Source: Dyadobacter jejuensis
GTDB lineage: Bacteria; Bacteroidota; Bacteroidia; Cytophagales; Spirosomataceae
DNA length: 64,000 bases
Assembly: GCF_003149085.1 (NCBI RefSeq)
Contig: NZ_QGDT01000006.1
Location: forward strand, 248,001 to 312,000
Direction: 5' to 3'
This document shows, piece after piece, positions 27,819 through 37,417 of this stretch (positions are counted from its first letter, which is position 1; each line of letters opens with the position of its first letter). Both the position numbers and the translations under genes were made by a program. The notes beneath the pieces were generated by a model, which was not told where the DNA came from, did no database searches, and was given only the letters and a program-made list of their open reading frames with translations.

Positions 27819-28811
27819 TTAGCGTCCTTCCCACATCATTAAGGCTTCGATGAGCTGCGTAAGATAGGGAGTGGGCATCTGCGGAATGAGGTACGCATGA
27901 GGCCCCATGGGATCGTCGGCCCAGGAATTATGACCACCATCGACGAGCATCCGCCCCCGTTTTATCCCAAAATAAGGGTTGGTACCTCTAGCAGCCACGA
28001 GCACGGCCGTTTGGTCCCAGCTCATTCGTCCCAGCTTGTCCGCTGGGGCCAGAGGCAAAGACAAGGCATAGACATCCTTCACAGGGCCTTTCAGCCCTTC
28101 ATTTCTCACTACCTCGAGTCCTGTTTTTATCTCAGCACCAATCTCAAACCCACTAAAAAGTATGGAAGTTGGCCACTCAGCAAAAACCCGTTGCGAGGCC
28201 AGGGAATCGACAAAAACATTATATTCCCGGCCTTCTGGGAACTTCCCCGCCATAGAAACGAGCAACTTCACTTTACGTCTTACAAGATCTAGCCCCGACA
28301 GCCCCGACAAGGAGTCGGCAGGAGAGGCTAGCAGATCGGCCAGGTTGGTCAAAAAACCAATGGTAACTACCGTAACGCTCTTATCGGGCTGGGCCGCCAA
28401 GATACGCCGATAAACCGATACCGCATTGGGGACTTGGGAGGTCGATTGAAGGGTATGGGGGTATTTGTCCACCAACATTTGCGGCCATCCTTGCGTGGCA
28501 CCCTTAGTAGCCCCCTCCCCTTTGGGAGCGCCAATAGGAAGCTGGGGCCTTCCATAAAAAGTATTGATAACCTCAATACAAGGGGCTACCAATTCGTGTT
28601 TGTTACTGGCCACTACTGCCAACGGACTCACCTCCCCTTTGTCGGCCAAGGCATGAAACATGGCCAAGGCCCCCACGTCGTCGTAATCGGGACCTATATC
28701 CGTATCCAATATCATGGGAACCCCCTTATTGCCATACGGCTGGGAGAACGCCTGAACACTCCACAAAAAGAAACAAGCAATAAAAGTAAATTTTTCTAGC
28801 ATCGATTTCAT
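27819..28811 (-). CDS. Secreted inosine/uridine-preferring nucleoside hydrolase family protein
   Basis: 330 residues from ATG 28811 (MKSMLEKFTFIACFFLWSVQAFSQ, a signal peptide); an ATG at 28835 would add eight residues. The calcium-binding Asp cluster is clear in MILDTDIGPDYDDVGALAMF, and the second half holds VTIGFLTNLADLL, LVSMAGKFPEGREYNVFVD with Asn for ribose binding, and a late His/Asp region in DGGHNSWADDP. These enzymes split the N-glycosidic bond of ribonucleosides; exported versions in Bacteroidota probably scavenge nucleosides in the periplasm. Only 97 bp separate it from the large protease gene upstream on the same strand, so co-transcription is possible. Length fits the family. 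Confidence 0.9.
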   Translation of the reverse strand: MKSMLEKFTFIACFFLWSVQAFSQPYGNKGVPMILDTDIGPDYDDVGALAMFHALADKGEVSPLAVVASNKHELVAPCIEVINTFYGRPQLPIGAPKGEGATKGATQGWPQMLVDKYPHTLQSTSQVPNAVSVYRRILAAQPDKSVTVVTIGFLTNLADLLASPADSLSGLSGLDLVRRKVKLLVSMAGKFPEGREYNVFVDSLASQRVFAEWPTSILFSGFEIGAEIKTGLEVVRNEGLKGPVKDVYALSLPLAPADKLGRMSWDQTAVLVAARGTNPYFGIKRGRMLVDGGHNSWADDPMGPHAYLIPQMPTPYLTQLIEALMMWEGR

Positions 28812-28907
28812 AGCAAAAAACAAGGTGTAAGACATTAGAAGCGAAAAAAAAGGCCTCCTTTGCTATTTATAGACGCATTTTGGCATCATTTAGTTGAGAA
28901 ATCTATC

Positions 28908-31900
28908 CTATTTTTTTACAAATTTATAGACCTTCCTACTCCCCTCGTTGGTCAGCTCCAGCAAATAAAGTCCAGCAGCATATTGGGAGCGATCGAGCGG
29001 AGCATCCCAGGTGCCTTTGCCCCCTTCGGCCTTCCAGCGATCTGTTTTCAGCACTTTCCCCGACTGGTCCATCAACCGAACCACAACGTCCGATCCGGCC
29101 GCGGCCTCATACTTGAGTCTGACCCTCTCGGCTACGGGATTGGGATATATCCAACTTGCGTTCGAGCCGTCGAAGAGCACCGATCGTACTCCAGAATAGG
29201 CGAAGCTACCATCCCTATCCACCATTTTTAATCTAAAATAATGGGTTTCAGAGAGGTCCTGAGCCGCAAAGTCCCATTTATAGTTACCACCTAAAGGGCT
29301 TCCACCCGAGTTCACACTGCCTACCATCTCAAAATCCCCCCCTTTTAAAGCCCGATCCCCTAAGGCGAGCTCCACTTCAAAATGATCAAAATCTTGTTCC
29401 TCAGCCGTGGACCATACCAATGATACGGACGGTAATTCTGCGTCTTTGTGAGCATTAAAATGGACCAACCGAACCGGCAAGGGAGTGCTGTCGCCTATTA
29501 ACCCCTTACTCAGCCAAAACTCTGAGAAGTCCTTTACCTTAAACTCTGCATAGTAGCCTTGGTCGTAGGGCACCTTAGTGGCGTTGGCTATAAAACTCCA
29601 AGTGCTATTCATATTATTGGCAATATCACCATCCTCCATACTTTGGTTGACATCGCTATACTTTGACACTCCCAGCCTATAGGCCGAAGTTACGGCATCG
29701 CACCCAACGCAATTGGTAGCCGTCAGTATAGACTCCACCTCGCTGTCTAAGAAATATAACCGCAGGGTTACGGAGTCACTCAAGCTAAGAGATTGAGGTT
29801 TGATGGTGACATTCCTGTCTAAGTAATACTGCCCATTGGCATTCCGCACGGCCCCACCGTTGATATAAGCCTGCACATTGGTGATACCCAATGCCTGGCT
29901 TCCTGCCAACACAGAAGCTACCAGCTGATTATTACTCTTAAAATGCACCCATTCACTACCAGGCCCTACAGTTTGGCTACTGGCAGAGGCCATGCTGGCC
30001 CCAGCATAAATAGCCCCCAAATGATCGTATACGTGTATATCATCGAGGGCGATGCCTTCATTCTGTACGAATGGATCGGACAATAGGACAAAGCGAATGC
30101 GAAGCGTGCTGTAGCCTGTAGGCAAAGGAATGGAGGCTACGTGCCAGCGGGTATAGTCGGCCGCCGACCACGCCGGATTCCCCCCATAGGCATTGTTGTA
30201 CCAATTGGTGCCTTGGCCTTGTTCTCCGAGCCTCGTCCACGCCCCTCCGTCACCGGAATACTCTACATAAGCGATATCGCATGGATCTGGGTCGCACTCT
30301 TCTAGGTCCAGAGCCAAGCTGAAGCTCAGCATAGGAACGGAAAGTCCTCCAATACTAAAGCAAGGGCTGTATAAATACGACAGTTCATCATCGTTGTGGT
30401 TGCCGTTTAGGTTGGTTTTCCAGGCTTTCTGTCCACTGGCAGCCCCTACGATCTTCCCAGAAGTTGGGGTACCATAGGCCCAGGAGCTATTGCGTCCATC
30501 AGTAAAGAAATGGCCATTTCCAGCTTCAAAATCCTGTAAGTAAGGAAAGGCCGTCACCAGAGGGGCATGATAAAAGGTCTCCGTTTTTTCGTTATTGTCG
30601 GCATAAGAGTCGGTGGCATAGTCCACACGCACGCGCAAGGTATGCGCACCAGGAGCGCTAAGGTTGGCTGTGGCAGCAAAAGTATACTCCATATTGGACC
30701 TAGGGGGGATGGACGAAATATACTCCGTAACACCCGGGCCTCCGTCGACCCACAGGGTTACCGGCACTAGAAGCGCTTCATTACTATCACTATTTCGAAC
30801 TTGTATTTTTATCGATTCGTTGGCGCTATAGCTACAACTGTTGACCGCCGGTGTAAGGATATTTGCTAGCTGAATATCGTCGGTGACGGTATACAGGTTC
30901 ACATCGTCGAAGGTGTACCCATCCGCACTATTCCAATCGGCGGCAATATTTTGCCCCCACTGCCCCCAGCGGACCTGAAAACTGGACGTGAGTGCCTGGC
31001 TATTTTCAATCAATAACCTACTTACCTCTATCCCTGCTGCGAGTTGGTAGCCTTCTTCGGCTTTATTTTGATTAGCAAACAGATCGAAGACTTCTATCCA
31101 CTCCGCCTGGTCGTTACCTCTTATCCACACTTTATTGGCGCTATTAGACTCTTGCCCATGATTTTTATATTTAAAATTGAGCCTTAGATCCGTATTACTA
31201 ATGGAATAATTGGCCAGGTTGTAGGTCCCTATCAGGTAGTTGGTCACTCCTGAGGCGGTATACTGGCTGGCGTCGAGCGTCAAAGCCTTGGTACCTGAGG
31301 CGGCGTAGCCCTCTCCAACGTAGGAACGTACTCGTCCTACCCCCAAGTCGCTTTGAAAATCGTAGCGGCTACCAGCCCCCAGCCCCACTTGCTCTTTGAG
31401 GTAGGTAAAGGTCGATAGGCTTTCGAAGTTATCTAGAAACGGCAAGGTCAATGGATCGTTGCTCAGCTGCCGGAAGGTCTTGGTGAGTATGTTATTGCTA
31501 GTTACAGGATCGCCGGTATGGGTCAATATGATCTTCACCACATAATTACCCGTTGCGCTGTAGTTGAAATTTACCGGAAAAGTATGGTCGTAATTGCCCC
31601 CAGCAGGAATGGAGTAGTTGACCGACTCGGAATAAATAATATTGTCGTTAACGGAATAGTTCAGAAAAAAAGGATTGACGGACGCGTCGTCGTCGAGGTT
31701 CTTGATCCGCACCGTAAGCTGCTGGCTGGCCCCCAGAGCCGAGGACGTAAACGCCCTCCCCGACCCGGTCGGGAGCACAATATCCTCCACCATCAGGTCA
31801 TGATCGGAGGCCGAGCCTACCGATGTCCCATCGTCTGGAAGGCGACTCACAGCCAGGGCTCTTTTCCCGGCATGGCCGTTGAGCCGTGCTCGTACCGTGG

Positions 31901-34271
31901 CATAATAGGTAGTATCCTTCGATAGACCCGCTATGATATAGCTATTGGTGGCTACAGTGGCTTTCGAAACCATCTCATCGCCTTTCAATATCATAACCTC
32001 ATAGTCGGTGGCACCGGCTACTGGTGTCCATTCTATGCCAAAATAGCCTTCCGTCTGCGCCGCGGACAGCGACACTACCGGTACACCCAGAACCGTAAAG
32101 GCCTCGCTTGCCGAAACGGCCCCCGTCAGGTTTTGAATGACCCGCACCTTCACTATGTCTGATGATAGCACGGGGATAGCCCAATCCAGCTGCCTGGTAG
32201 CGGGAGCCAAATTGGCATCCCCTATAGGAAGCCAAGACGCGCCGTTGTCGGTTGAGTACTGGACTTGATAGGTGCTGGTCGGGTTCCCGAAGGAATCCCA
32301 GGAAATCTTTATGGTCTCTCCACCAACGAGCCGCTCACCACCGATGGGGTAAGTGAGGGTAGTAGCAGTAGGTACCATATCATAGACTACAAAAAAGGGT
32401 TGACGCGGATTTTGCGCTATATTCGTCCCCGCTATAGTAAGGGTATAGCTCCCGGCTTCGGGTGCATCTATGACTACTTGCTCCACATTATTGAGGTGGT
32501 CTACTCCCTCCACGGCCAGGTTATTGACCTCCGCGGGGCTTGTAGATAAGATGAGGGGACGTCTGACTTGCCCGCTCGGAGTGGTGACGGTCAGGTCCAG
32601 GTCGTTGACCAGCGCCTGGGCCGAAAGAACAGAGGCAGCTGGGTCGTTCCAATAGAGCATCACCTTCAGGTGGGCCGAACCGGCCGGTACTTGAACGGTG
32701 ATCTGCCGGGTGTTTCCTTGTGCCAAAGAATCGTTATAAAACCGTGTCCCTTCTAGCATGCGAAGGGAGGCCAGCAGGTTCATCCATCCAAAGCCATATT
32801 TGAAGTCGGGGCCGGCGTTGCCCATATCCGTAGCCCCATTGCAAAGCAAGGCCTTCATCAAGCCATTTTTGGGATTTTGTCCCGCATATAATTGTCGGTA
32901 GCGCTCATAGAGCAGGGCTAGCCCTCCCGACACACCTGGTGTAGCCATGCTAGTACCAGTAGAATTTTGATAATTATTGACTGGTACGGTAGACATCACT
33001 GAAGTGCCTTGGGCCATAATTTCGGGTTTTAGGCGGCCATCACTAACGGGGCCCCTGCTGGAGCCTGAATTCACTACCCCCTGTGCCGTGCTGTTACCGA
33101 CGGTAAGTACATTTTTGGAGGCCTGATACCCCCCCAAAACGTTCCCAAACCCTGCAGGATAGGGACTGCAGGTAACGTATCCGCTATTTCCTGAAGCGAA
33201 AACATGCTGTAAGGTAGGAATATCGAAGGCCTGTTGATCCAGGATTGAGGAATAAAGGTCATATTTCCCGAAGGTAGTACAGTCGCTCACATCGGACCCA
33301 TAACTGTTGTTGGTGATCACCATACCATAATCGGCAACATAGGTAGAGGCATAGGCCAAAATTTTGGAAAAATACTGAGCCACCACGGTCGCTTTAGGCG
33401 CATATCCTTTGTAGCGTTCATTCATAATCCCCGCTCCTGCAAGGGTACCCATCACATGGACCCCATGAATGCCCCCCGAAATCCCAGCATGGTTAATAAT
33501 TCGCCCGGTAAGGTCGACATGTTGAAATGGGTCAGCATTATCACCTACCCCAACGACAACCCCTTTCCCTTGCAAATCTCGTCTTAAACCCACCTTAGAC
33601 TGCAACACATTGGCACGGCTGTTCACCACACTCTTGTCATTGATAGGCTTATCGGCCGACGGTACTCCTTGAACGTATTTGACTACGGGCATATCGGCCA
33701 ACTTCAGAAGGTCGGAATAAGGAATATCCAACTCCATCACAGACGCTTCTTCGAATGGAGTACGCACGGCGGCAAAGCCCATCTGAGCCATTTGCGCACT
33801 AAACTCTTCCTTGGAAAGGGACGCTACATAATTCACCCATACCGATACCCTCCCCGAGGAGGCCAAATTGGCGGAATATTTCTTGAATAAATCAGGATCT
33901 ATCTTTTGTTCTGGCAGCAGGTCTACAAGGGCCCGTGCCTTGCCATTTTTCAGGGCTTGTAGTGGTACCCCATCCTTCAATAAAGCGGTAAAGGCGCGGT
34001 TTGGCACGTAGTCCAAGAGTACGACTCCCACTCGGGCCAATTCGGCTCTGGTATCGGAATCGGGGAGCTCGTCAAACTGAATGAGGACCATCCGACCCGC
34101 TCCCGGATCCGCCTCTACTGCCTTTCGCATGCTCTTCAGCCCTTTGGTGCTGATATTCTCTGTGGGAATGACCGACCCCGATCGCAGATAGATGGTATGG
34201 TCAGCAACTTGCTGAGCCGCTGCCGATATAATAGTACAGAACCATAACAGCAAAAAGTAGAATGATTTCAT
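28908..34271 (-). CDS. Giant subtilisin-like S8 protease with T9SS type A sorting domain
   Basis: 1787 residues from ATG 34271 (MKSFYFLLLWFCTIISAAAQ signal; an ATG at 34283 adds four). An N-terminal region of ~220 residues resembles a propeptide. The S8 domain spans about 235-475 with the triad Asp in VVVGVGDNAD, His in GGIHGVHVMGTLAG, and Ser in NSTGTSMATPGVSGG; KVMLYWNDP and VNDLDLTVTTPSG mark the following P-domain-like beta region. Then come fibronectin-type III-like modules (YEVMILKG...TYYATVRARL), CARDB-like repeats (LTVRIKNLDDDAS), a MAM-like receptor segment (WRLVHV-type motifs: SWAYGTPTSGKIVGAASGQ), and a C-terminal T9SS signal (IYPNPVAERVRLKYEAAAG ... YAAGLYLLEL). It should be secreted or attached to the surface through T9SS and degrade protein. 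Position numbers here count from the longer start. Confidence 0.93.
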   Translation of the reverse strand: MKSFYFLLLWFCTIISAAAQQVADHTIYLRSGSVIPTENISTKGLKSMRKAVEADPGAGRMVLIQFDELPDSDTRAELARVGVVLLDYVPNRAFTALLKDGVPLQALKNGKARALVDLLPEQKIDPDLFKKYSANLASSGRVSVWVNYVASLSKEEFSAQMAQMGFAAVRTPFEEASVMELDIPYSDLLKLADMPVVKYVQGVPSADKPINDKSVVNSRANVLQSKVGLRRDLQGKGVVVGVGDNADPFQHVDLTGRIINHAGISGGIHGVHVMGTLAGAGIMNERYKGYAPKATVVAQYFSKILAYASTYVADYGMVITNNSYGSDVSDCTTFGKYDLYSSILDQQAFDIPTLQHVFASGNSGYVTCSPYPAGFGNVLGGYQASKNVLTVGNSTAQGVVNSGSSRGPVSDGRLKPEIMAQGTSVMSTVPVNNYQNSTGTSMATPGVSGGLALLYERYRQLYAGQNPKNGLMKALLCNGATDMGNAGPDFKYGFGWMNLLASLRMLEGTRFYNDSLAQGNTRQITVQVPAGSAHLKVMLYWNDPAASVLSAQALVNDLDLTVTTPSGQVRRPLILSTSPAEVNNLAVEGVDHLNNVEQVVIDAPEAGSYTLTIAGTNIAQNPRQPFFVVYDMVPTATTLTYPIGGERLVGGETIKISWDSFGNPTSTYQVQYSTDNGASWLPIGDANLAPATRQLDWAIPVLSSDIVKVRVIQNLTGAVSASEAFTVLGVPVVSLSAAQTEGYFGIEWTPVAGATDYEVMILKGDEMVSKATVATNSYIIAGLSKDTTYYATVRARLNGHAGKRALAVSRLPDDGTSVGSASDHDLMVEDIVLPTGSGRAFTSSALGASQQLTVRIKNLDDDASVNPFFLNYSVNDNIIYSESVNYSIPAGGNYDHTFPVNFNYSATGNYVVKIILTHTGDPVTSNNILTKTFRQLSNDPLTLPFLDNFESLSTFTYLKEQVGLGAGSRYDFQSDLGVGRVRSYVGEGYAASGTKALTLDASQYTASGVTNYLIGTYNLANYSISNTDLRLNFKYKNHGQESNSANKVWIRGNDQAEWIEVFDLFANQNKAEEGYQLAAGIEVSRLLIENSQALTSSFQVRWGQWGQNIAADWNSADGYTFDDVNLYTVTDDIQLANILTPAVNSCSYSANESIKIQVRNSDSNEALLVPVTLWVDGGPGVTEYISSIPPRSNMEYTFAATANLSAPGAHTLRVRVDYATDSYADNNEKTETFYHAPLVTAFPYLQDFEAGNGHFFTDGRNSSWAYGTPTSGKIVGAASGQKAWKTNLNGNHNDDELSYLYSPCFSIGGLSVPMLSFSLALDLEECDPDPCDIAYVEYSGDGGAWTRLGEQGQGTNWYNNAYGGNPAWSAADYTRWHVASIPLPTGYSTLRIRFVLLSDPFVQNEGIALDDIHVYDHLGAIYAGASMASASSQTVGPGSEWVHFKSNNQLVASVLAGSQALGITNVQAYINGGAVRNANGQYYLDRNVTIKPQSLSLSDSVTLRLYFLDSEVESILTATNCVGCDAVTSAYRLGVSKYSDVNQSMEDGDIANNMNSTWSFIANATKVPYDQGYYAEFKVKDFSEFWLSKGLIGDSTPLPVRLVHFNAHKDAELPSVSLVWSTAEEQDFDHFEVELALGDRALKGGDFEMVGSVNSGGSPLGGNYKWDFAAQDLSETHYFRLKMVDRDGSFAYSGVRSVLFDGSNASWIYPNPVAERVRLKYEAAAGSDVVVRLMDQSGKVLKTDRWKAEGGKGTWDAPLDRSQYAAGLYLLELTNEGSRKVYKFVKK

Positions 34272-34618
34272 TTTTAGGGTCATTAGCGTATGTGATAGTG
34301 TAACCGCATATACATTGAAATTTGAAGTTAGTAAATTAAAAGTGTTTAATAAACAAGCTTCATTGAATATTAAGGTACAAATAATTTGTAATACTTACTG
34401 GATTAGTCCTAATTAATGAATAATTATTGAAAACGCCTATCGTTATAAGCGCTAAAATACTTATACAGAACACGCTGGCCCCAAGCTGAATCGGGGCCGA
34501 ACGGTCGCCTATATAACCCTCTAAATGCTTCTATTGGAAATGGCCTAAAGTCCCCTTATTTTTGAAACTTCATTGATAGCCTCAAGGGCTCAACTCATTC
34601 GCCATACCTAATACCCCT
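34272..34618. other. Intergenic region with two inverted repeats
   Basis: Divergent spacer of 347 bp between the protease gene and aroE. It is AT-rich near 34310-34440. TACAAATAATTTGTA at 34376-34390 is a perfect 7+1+7 palindrome, a candidate operator about 105 bp before the protease start. GGCCCC/GGGGCC at 34477-34498 makes a stem with a ten-base loop. No RNA gene, clear promoter consensus or small protein was found. Confidence 0.5.
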
Positions 34619-35392
34619 ATGAATATATACGGCTTAATCGGGTTTCCATTGACCCATTCATTTTCAAAAAAGTATTTTTCAGACAAATTTGAAAGAGAAG
34701 GAATAAAAAACAGCGTTTACGACCTCAACGAAATGGAGAGTCTGGAAGCCTTACCCGACCTGTTACGAAACACCCCGAACCTCAAGGGCTTAAACGTGAC
34801 CATCCCACACAAAAAAAATGTAATTCCTTTCCTGGACGACCTGGACGAAGCCTCAGCCCAACGAATAGGGGCCGTCAATACCATTAAAATATATGCCGAT
34901 GGCTCCACCAAAGGGTTCAACACCGATTACTACGGATTTAAACAGTCATTGGAAGAATGGCTCGACAAGCGTGGGGAAAATTGCAAAGGTTTCCAGGCCC
35001 TCATTTTAGGCGATGGCGGAGCTGCTAAAGCCATCAAAGTAGCCTTAGAGGATCTGCACGTCCCTTTTCGGGTCGTTTCCCGCAAAAAAACAGAAAATAG
35101 CCTACTTTATGAGGAGCTAACCGAAGCGCTGATGCAGGAGCATAGGCTTATCATTAACACCACCCCTTTGGGTACCTATCCTAATATATCGGCCAGCCCC
35201 GACCTTCCCTATCATTGGCTCAACTCCAGTCATTACCTCTACGATCTGGTATACAACCCTGCTGTGACCGAGTTTTTAAAAAAGGGACTAGAGCGAGGCG
35301 CTCAGACACTTAATGGCCTTAAAATGCTAGAATTGCAGGCGGAAAAATCATGGGATATTTGGGTCAATGAGGATACATTATGGAGTATCTAA
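34619..35392 (+). CDS. aroE: Shikimate dehydrogenase
   Basis: 257 residues, cytoplasmic. Reduces 3-dehydroshikimate to shikimate with NADPH in aromatic amino acid synthesis. The substrate site is visible as GFPLTHSFSKKYF near the N-terminus and LNVTIPHKK with the catalytic Lys around residue 65, followed by IGAVNTIK. The nucleotide-binding loop is LILGDGGAAKAI (GxGGxx pattern) and the C-terminal part has LIINTTPLGTYPN and YDLVYNPAVTEFLKKG, NGLKMLELQAEKSW. The substrate motif has HSFS where many enzymes have HSxSP. Its last 15 bp overlap the end of ribD on the other strand. Length is typical for the short Bacteroidota form. Confidence 0.96.
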   Translation: MNIYGLIGFPLTHSFSKKYFSDKFEREGIKNSVYDLNEMESLEALPDLLRNTPNLKGLNVTIPHKKNVIPFLDDLDEASAQRIGAVNTIKIYADGSTKGFNTDYYGFKQSLEEWLDKRGENCKGFQALILGDGGAAKAIKVALEDLHVPFRVVSRKKTENSLLYEELTEALMQEHRLIINTTPLGTYPNISASPDLPYHWLNSSHYLYDLVYNPAVTEFLKKGLERGAQTLNGLKMLELQAEKSWDIWVNEDTLWSI

Positions 35393-36457
35393 GGGAGTAT
35401 AATACGACCATAAATCATTTTCTTTCTTTTCAGAAGACACCCATCGCCCGGCTTTGGTGGGTGCTAGTACCCCGTGCCCGAGTACCTTCGGGCTCTGACA
35501 ACACCTGATTTCATCCCATAGGCCTGCCTTTAAAAAGGCTTCGATGGTGATGGCTCCACCTTCTACGAAAACCGAATGTATTTTTCGGGTGTATAAGACT
35601 TCCATCAGGCTCCTCACCCAGTTTTCGTCCATCTCCACTTTTATTGGCGTGGGCGGGGCAGTAGTACCCCTATAGCGCTCGGGCCAGGAGGGCATATCGC
35701 TGTCCTGTTGCCCGTTAACCCACAAGGTAGGCTGGGTACTATCGAATAAAAAATGGCCCCTAGGCAGGCTTAAATCTCTATCCAATCCGACCCGCACCGG
35801 CTGATGACCCTGCCAATGGCGTACATTGAGCCGGGGATTATCCAAAAGAGCCGTACGGTACCCCACCAAAATGGCATCCTCTTCGCTTCGCCACCGATGT
35901 ACCATCTGGTTGGATAGCTCCCCACTAATAGCTACCCGACTTCCATCGGAAGTGCCTATAAACCCATCGGCGGTTTCGGCCCATTTTAGGACTATGTAAG
36001 GGCGATGGTGATGCATGGCCGTAAAAAAACGTTTATTTAATTGTTGCCCTTCCAATTGGAGTACGCCTACTTCAACTTCCACTCCAGCGTCTCTCAAGCG
36101 GGCTATTCCAGTACCCGCCACTAGGGGATTGGGGTCGAGATTGGCCACTACTACCCTTCGAATACGACTGCGAATCAGCAGGTCGGCACAGGGGGGCGTC
36201 TTCCCAAAATGCGAACAGGGCTCTAGCGTCACATAGGCCGTGGACTCTGATAAGTAGCTATCATTCTGCCGATTAGACACATCCTCTATGGCCCGCACTT
36301 CGGCATGGGGACCTCCATAGGCCCTATGCCACCCCTCTCCAATAATCCGATCTTGATGTACGATCACACACCCGACCATGGGATTGGGGCTTACTAGCCC
36401 GCACCCTTTTTCGGCCAAGTATAAGGCCCGTTGCATCCACTCCATATCTCTATTCAT
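35378..36457 (-). CDS. ribD: Bifunctional riboflavin biosynthesis deaminase/reductase
   Basis: 359 residues from ATG 36457 (MNRDMEWMQRALYLAEKG); an ORF extension to 36541 is not needed because homology starts at this Met. The N-terminal deaminase domain has the zinc ligands in PHAEVRAI (His and catalytic Glu) and LEPCSHFGKTPPCADLL (two Cys). The C-terminal reductase domain starts near YIVLKWAETADGFIG and includes HRWRSEEDAILVGYRTALLDNP and FVEGGAITIEAFL. It performs the second and third steps of riboflavin synthesis. Convergent with aroE with a 15-bp overlap, divergent from prmC. Its best promoter match lies so close to the start codon that the message may be leaderless. Confidence 0.96.
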   Translation of the reverse strand: MNRDMEWMQRALYLAEKGCGLVSPNPMVGCVIVHQDRIIGEGWHRAYGGPHAEVRAIEDVSNRQNDSYLSESTAYVTLEPCSHFGKTPPCADLLIRSRIRRVVVANLDPNPLVAGTGIARLRDAGVEVEVGVLQLEGQQLNKRFFTAMHHHRPYIVLKWAETADGFIGTSDGSRVAISGELSNQMVHRWRSEEDAILVGYRTALLDNPRLNVRHWQGHQPVRVGLDRDLSLPRGHFLFDSTQPTLWVNGQQDSDMPSWPERYRGTTAPPTPIKVEMDENWVRSLMEVLYTRKIHSVFVEGGAITIEAFLKAGLWDEIRCCQSPKVLGHGVLAPTKAGRWVSSEKKENDLWSYYTPLDTP

Positions 36458-36461
36458 AACA

Positions 36462-36490
36462 CAAAAATAAGAAGCGGAATGTAAACACAA
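36462..36490 (-). promoter_or_regulatory. Bacteroidota-type promoter for ribD
   Basis: On the minus strand TTG (36490-36488), an 18-bp spacer, then TATTTTTG (36469-36462), a full match to the TAnnTTTG -7 element with a -33 TTG. The G of the -7 element is four bases before the ribD ATG, so transcription would begin at or next to the start codon, unless a downstream Met (36445 or 36436) is used. Confidence 0.5.
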
Positions 36491-36548
36491 CTTTCGGGAG
36501 TTCTTATAATTTGCTAACTTTCCGCAATCAGAATAAAACATTAAAGAA

Positions 36549-37412
36549 ATGACTTCGGCACGTCAGCTATATCAGCATATATTTAAAGGCATTACAGTAT
36601 ACCCCGAAAAAGAGTCTCAAGCCATCGCATTTATGCTGATGGAGCACTTTCTCAGGCTTCGTAACATCGACGTCCTGGTGGACCGTCCGGTACCCGAAGG
36701 CACTGTTCAGCCCGACTGGGACAATATTATTGCCCGGCTCAACGACAACGAGCCCGTTCAACATATCATAGGATCTACAGAGTTTTGTGGGCTGGAATTC
36801 CAGGTATCGTCGTCGGTACTCATCCCTCGCCCCGAAACGGAAGAACTCGTGCGCATGGTAACCCGCGACTATGCAGAGCCCGATCAAAACATCGAGATTC
36901 TCGACATCGGCACCGGTAGTGGCTGCATCGCCATTGTCCTTGCGCGATTCTTGCCTCATGTACAGGTACATGCTTGGGACGTTTCGGACCAGGCGTTGGA
37001 GGTAGCCCGGGAAAACGCCCGTCAGCTGCTGGCTGATGTAGCCTTTGCCAAGCAGGATATGCTCAACGTCACCTTCCCACTGGCGGGTAACACCCAGCAA
37101 TTCGACTGCCTGGTAAGCAACCCGCCGTACGTTACCTACGCCGAACAAGAGCATATGCGCCCCAACGTATTGCGCTTTGAACCCCATGAAGCCCTGTTTG
37201 TCGAAGACAACGACCCCTTATTATTCTACAAGGCTATCGCCGACTTTGGCCAACATCATATTAAGCCCAATGGACGGTGCTATGTAGAGATCAATGAGCA
37301 TTTCGGAGCCCAAACCAAAGAGGTTTTCGTAGAACGAGGCTATGCTGACGTGGAGATATTGAGAGATATACACGGTAAGGACCGATTCATTAGAGCCTTT
37401 TGGAAGAAATAA
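36549..37412 (+). CDS. prmC: Peptide chain release factor N5-glutamine methyltransferase
   Basis: 287 residues, cytoplasmic. Methylates the Gln of the GGQ motif in release factors RF1 and RF2 using S-adenosylmethionine. The N-terminal helical domain includes LNDNEPVQHIIGSTEFCGLEF, the usual PrmC hinge (quoted in part: EPVQHIIGSTEFCG), followed by VLIPRPETEELV; the SAM site is ILDIGTGSGCIAIVLA and the catalytic NPPY motif is in CLVSNPPYVTYAE. C-terminal FYKAIADFG and CYVEINEHFG complete the fold. Divergent from ribD with 91 bp between the two start codons. Followed by two hairpins and then the MoxR gene. Confidence 0.96.
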   Translation: MTSARQLYQHIFKGITVYPEKESQAIAFMLMEHFLRLRNIDVLVDRPVPEGTVQPDWDNIIARLNDNEPVQHIIGSTEFCGLEFQVSSSVLIPRPETEELVRMVTRDYAEPDQNIEILDIGTGSGCIAIVLARFLPHVQVHAWDVSDQALEVARENARQLLADVAFAKQDMLNVTFPLAGNTQQFDCLVSNPPYVTYAEQEHMRPNVLRFEPHEALFVEDNDPLLFYKAIADFGQHHIKPNGRCYVEINEHFGAQTKEVFVERGYADVEILRDIHGKDRFIRAFWKK

Positions 37413-37417
37413 ATACC

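Noticed and set aside
36458..36548. FMN riboswitch upstream of ribD
   Set aside because: The gap to prmC is only 91 bp and shows none of the conserved FMN riboswitch stems.
36567..37187. 206-codon frame antisense to prmC
   Set aside because: Lies wholly inside the well-supported prmC gene and has no recognisable motif; a shadow frame of a GC-biased gene.
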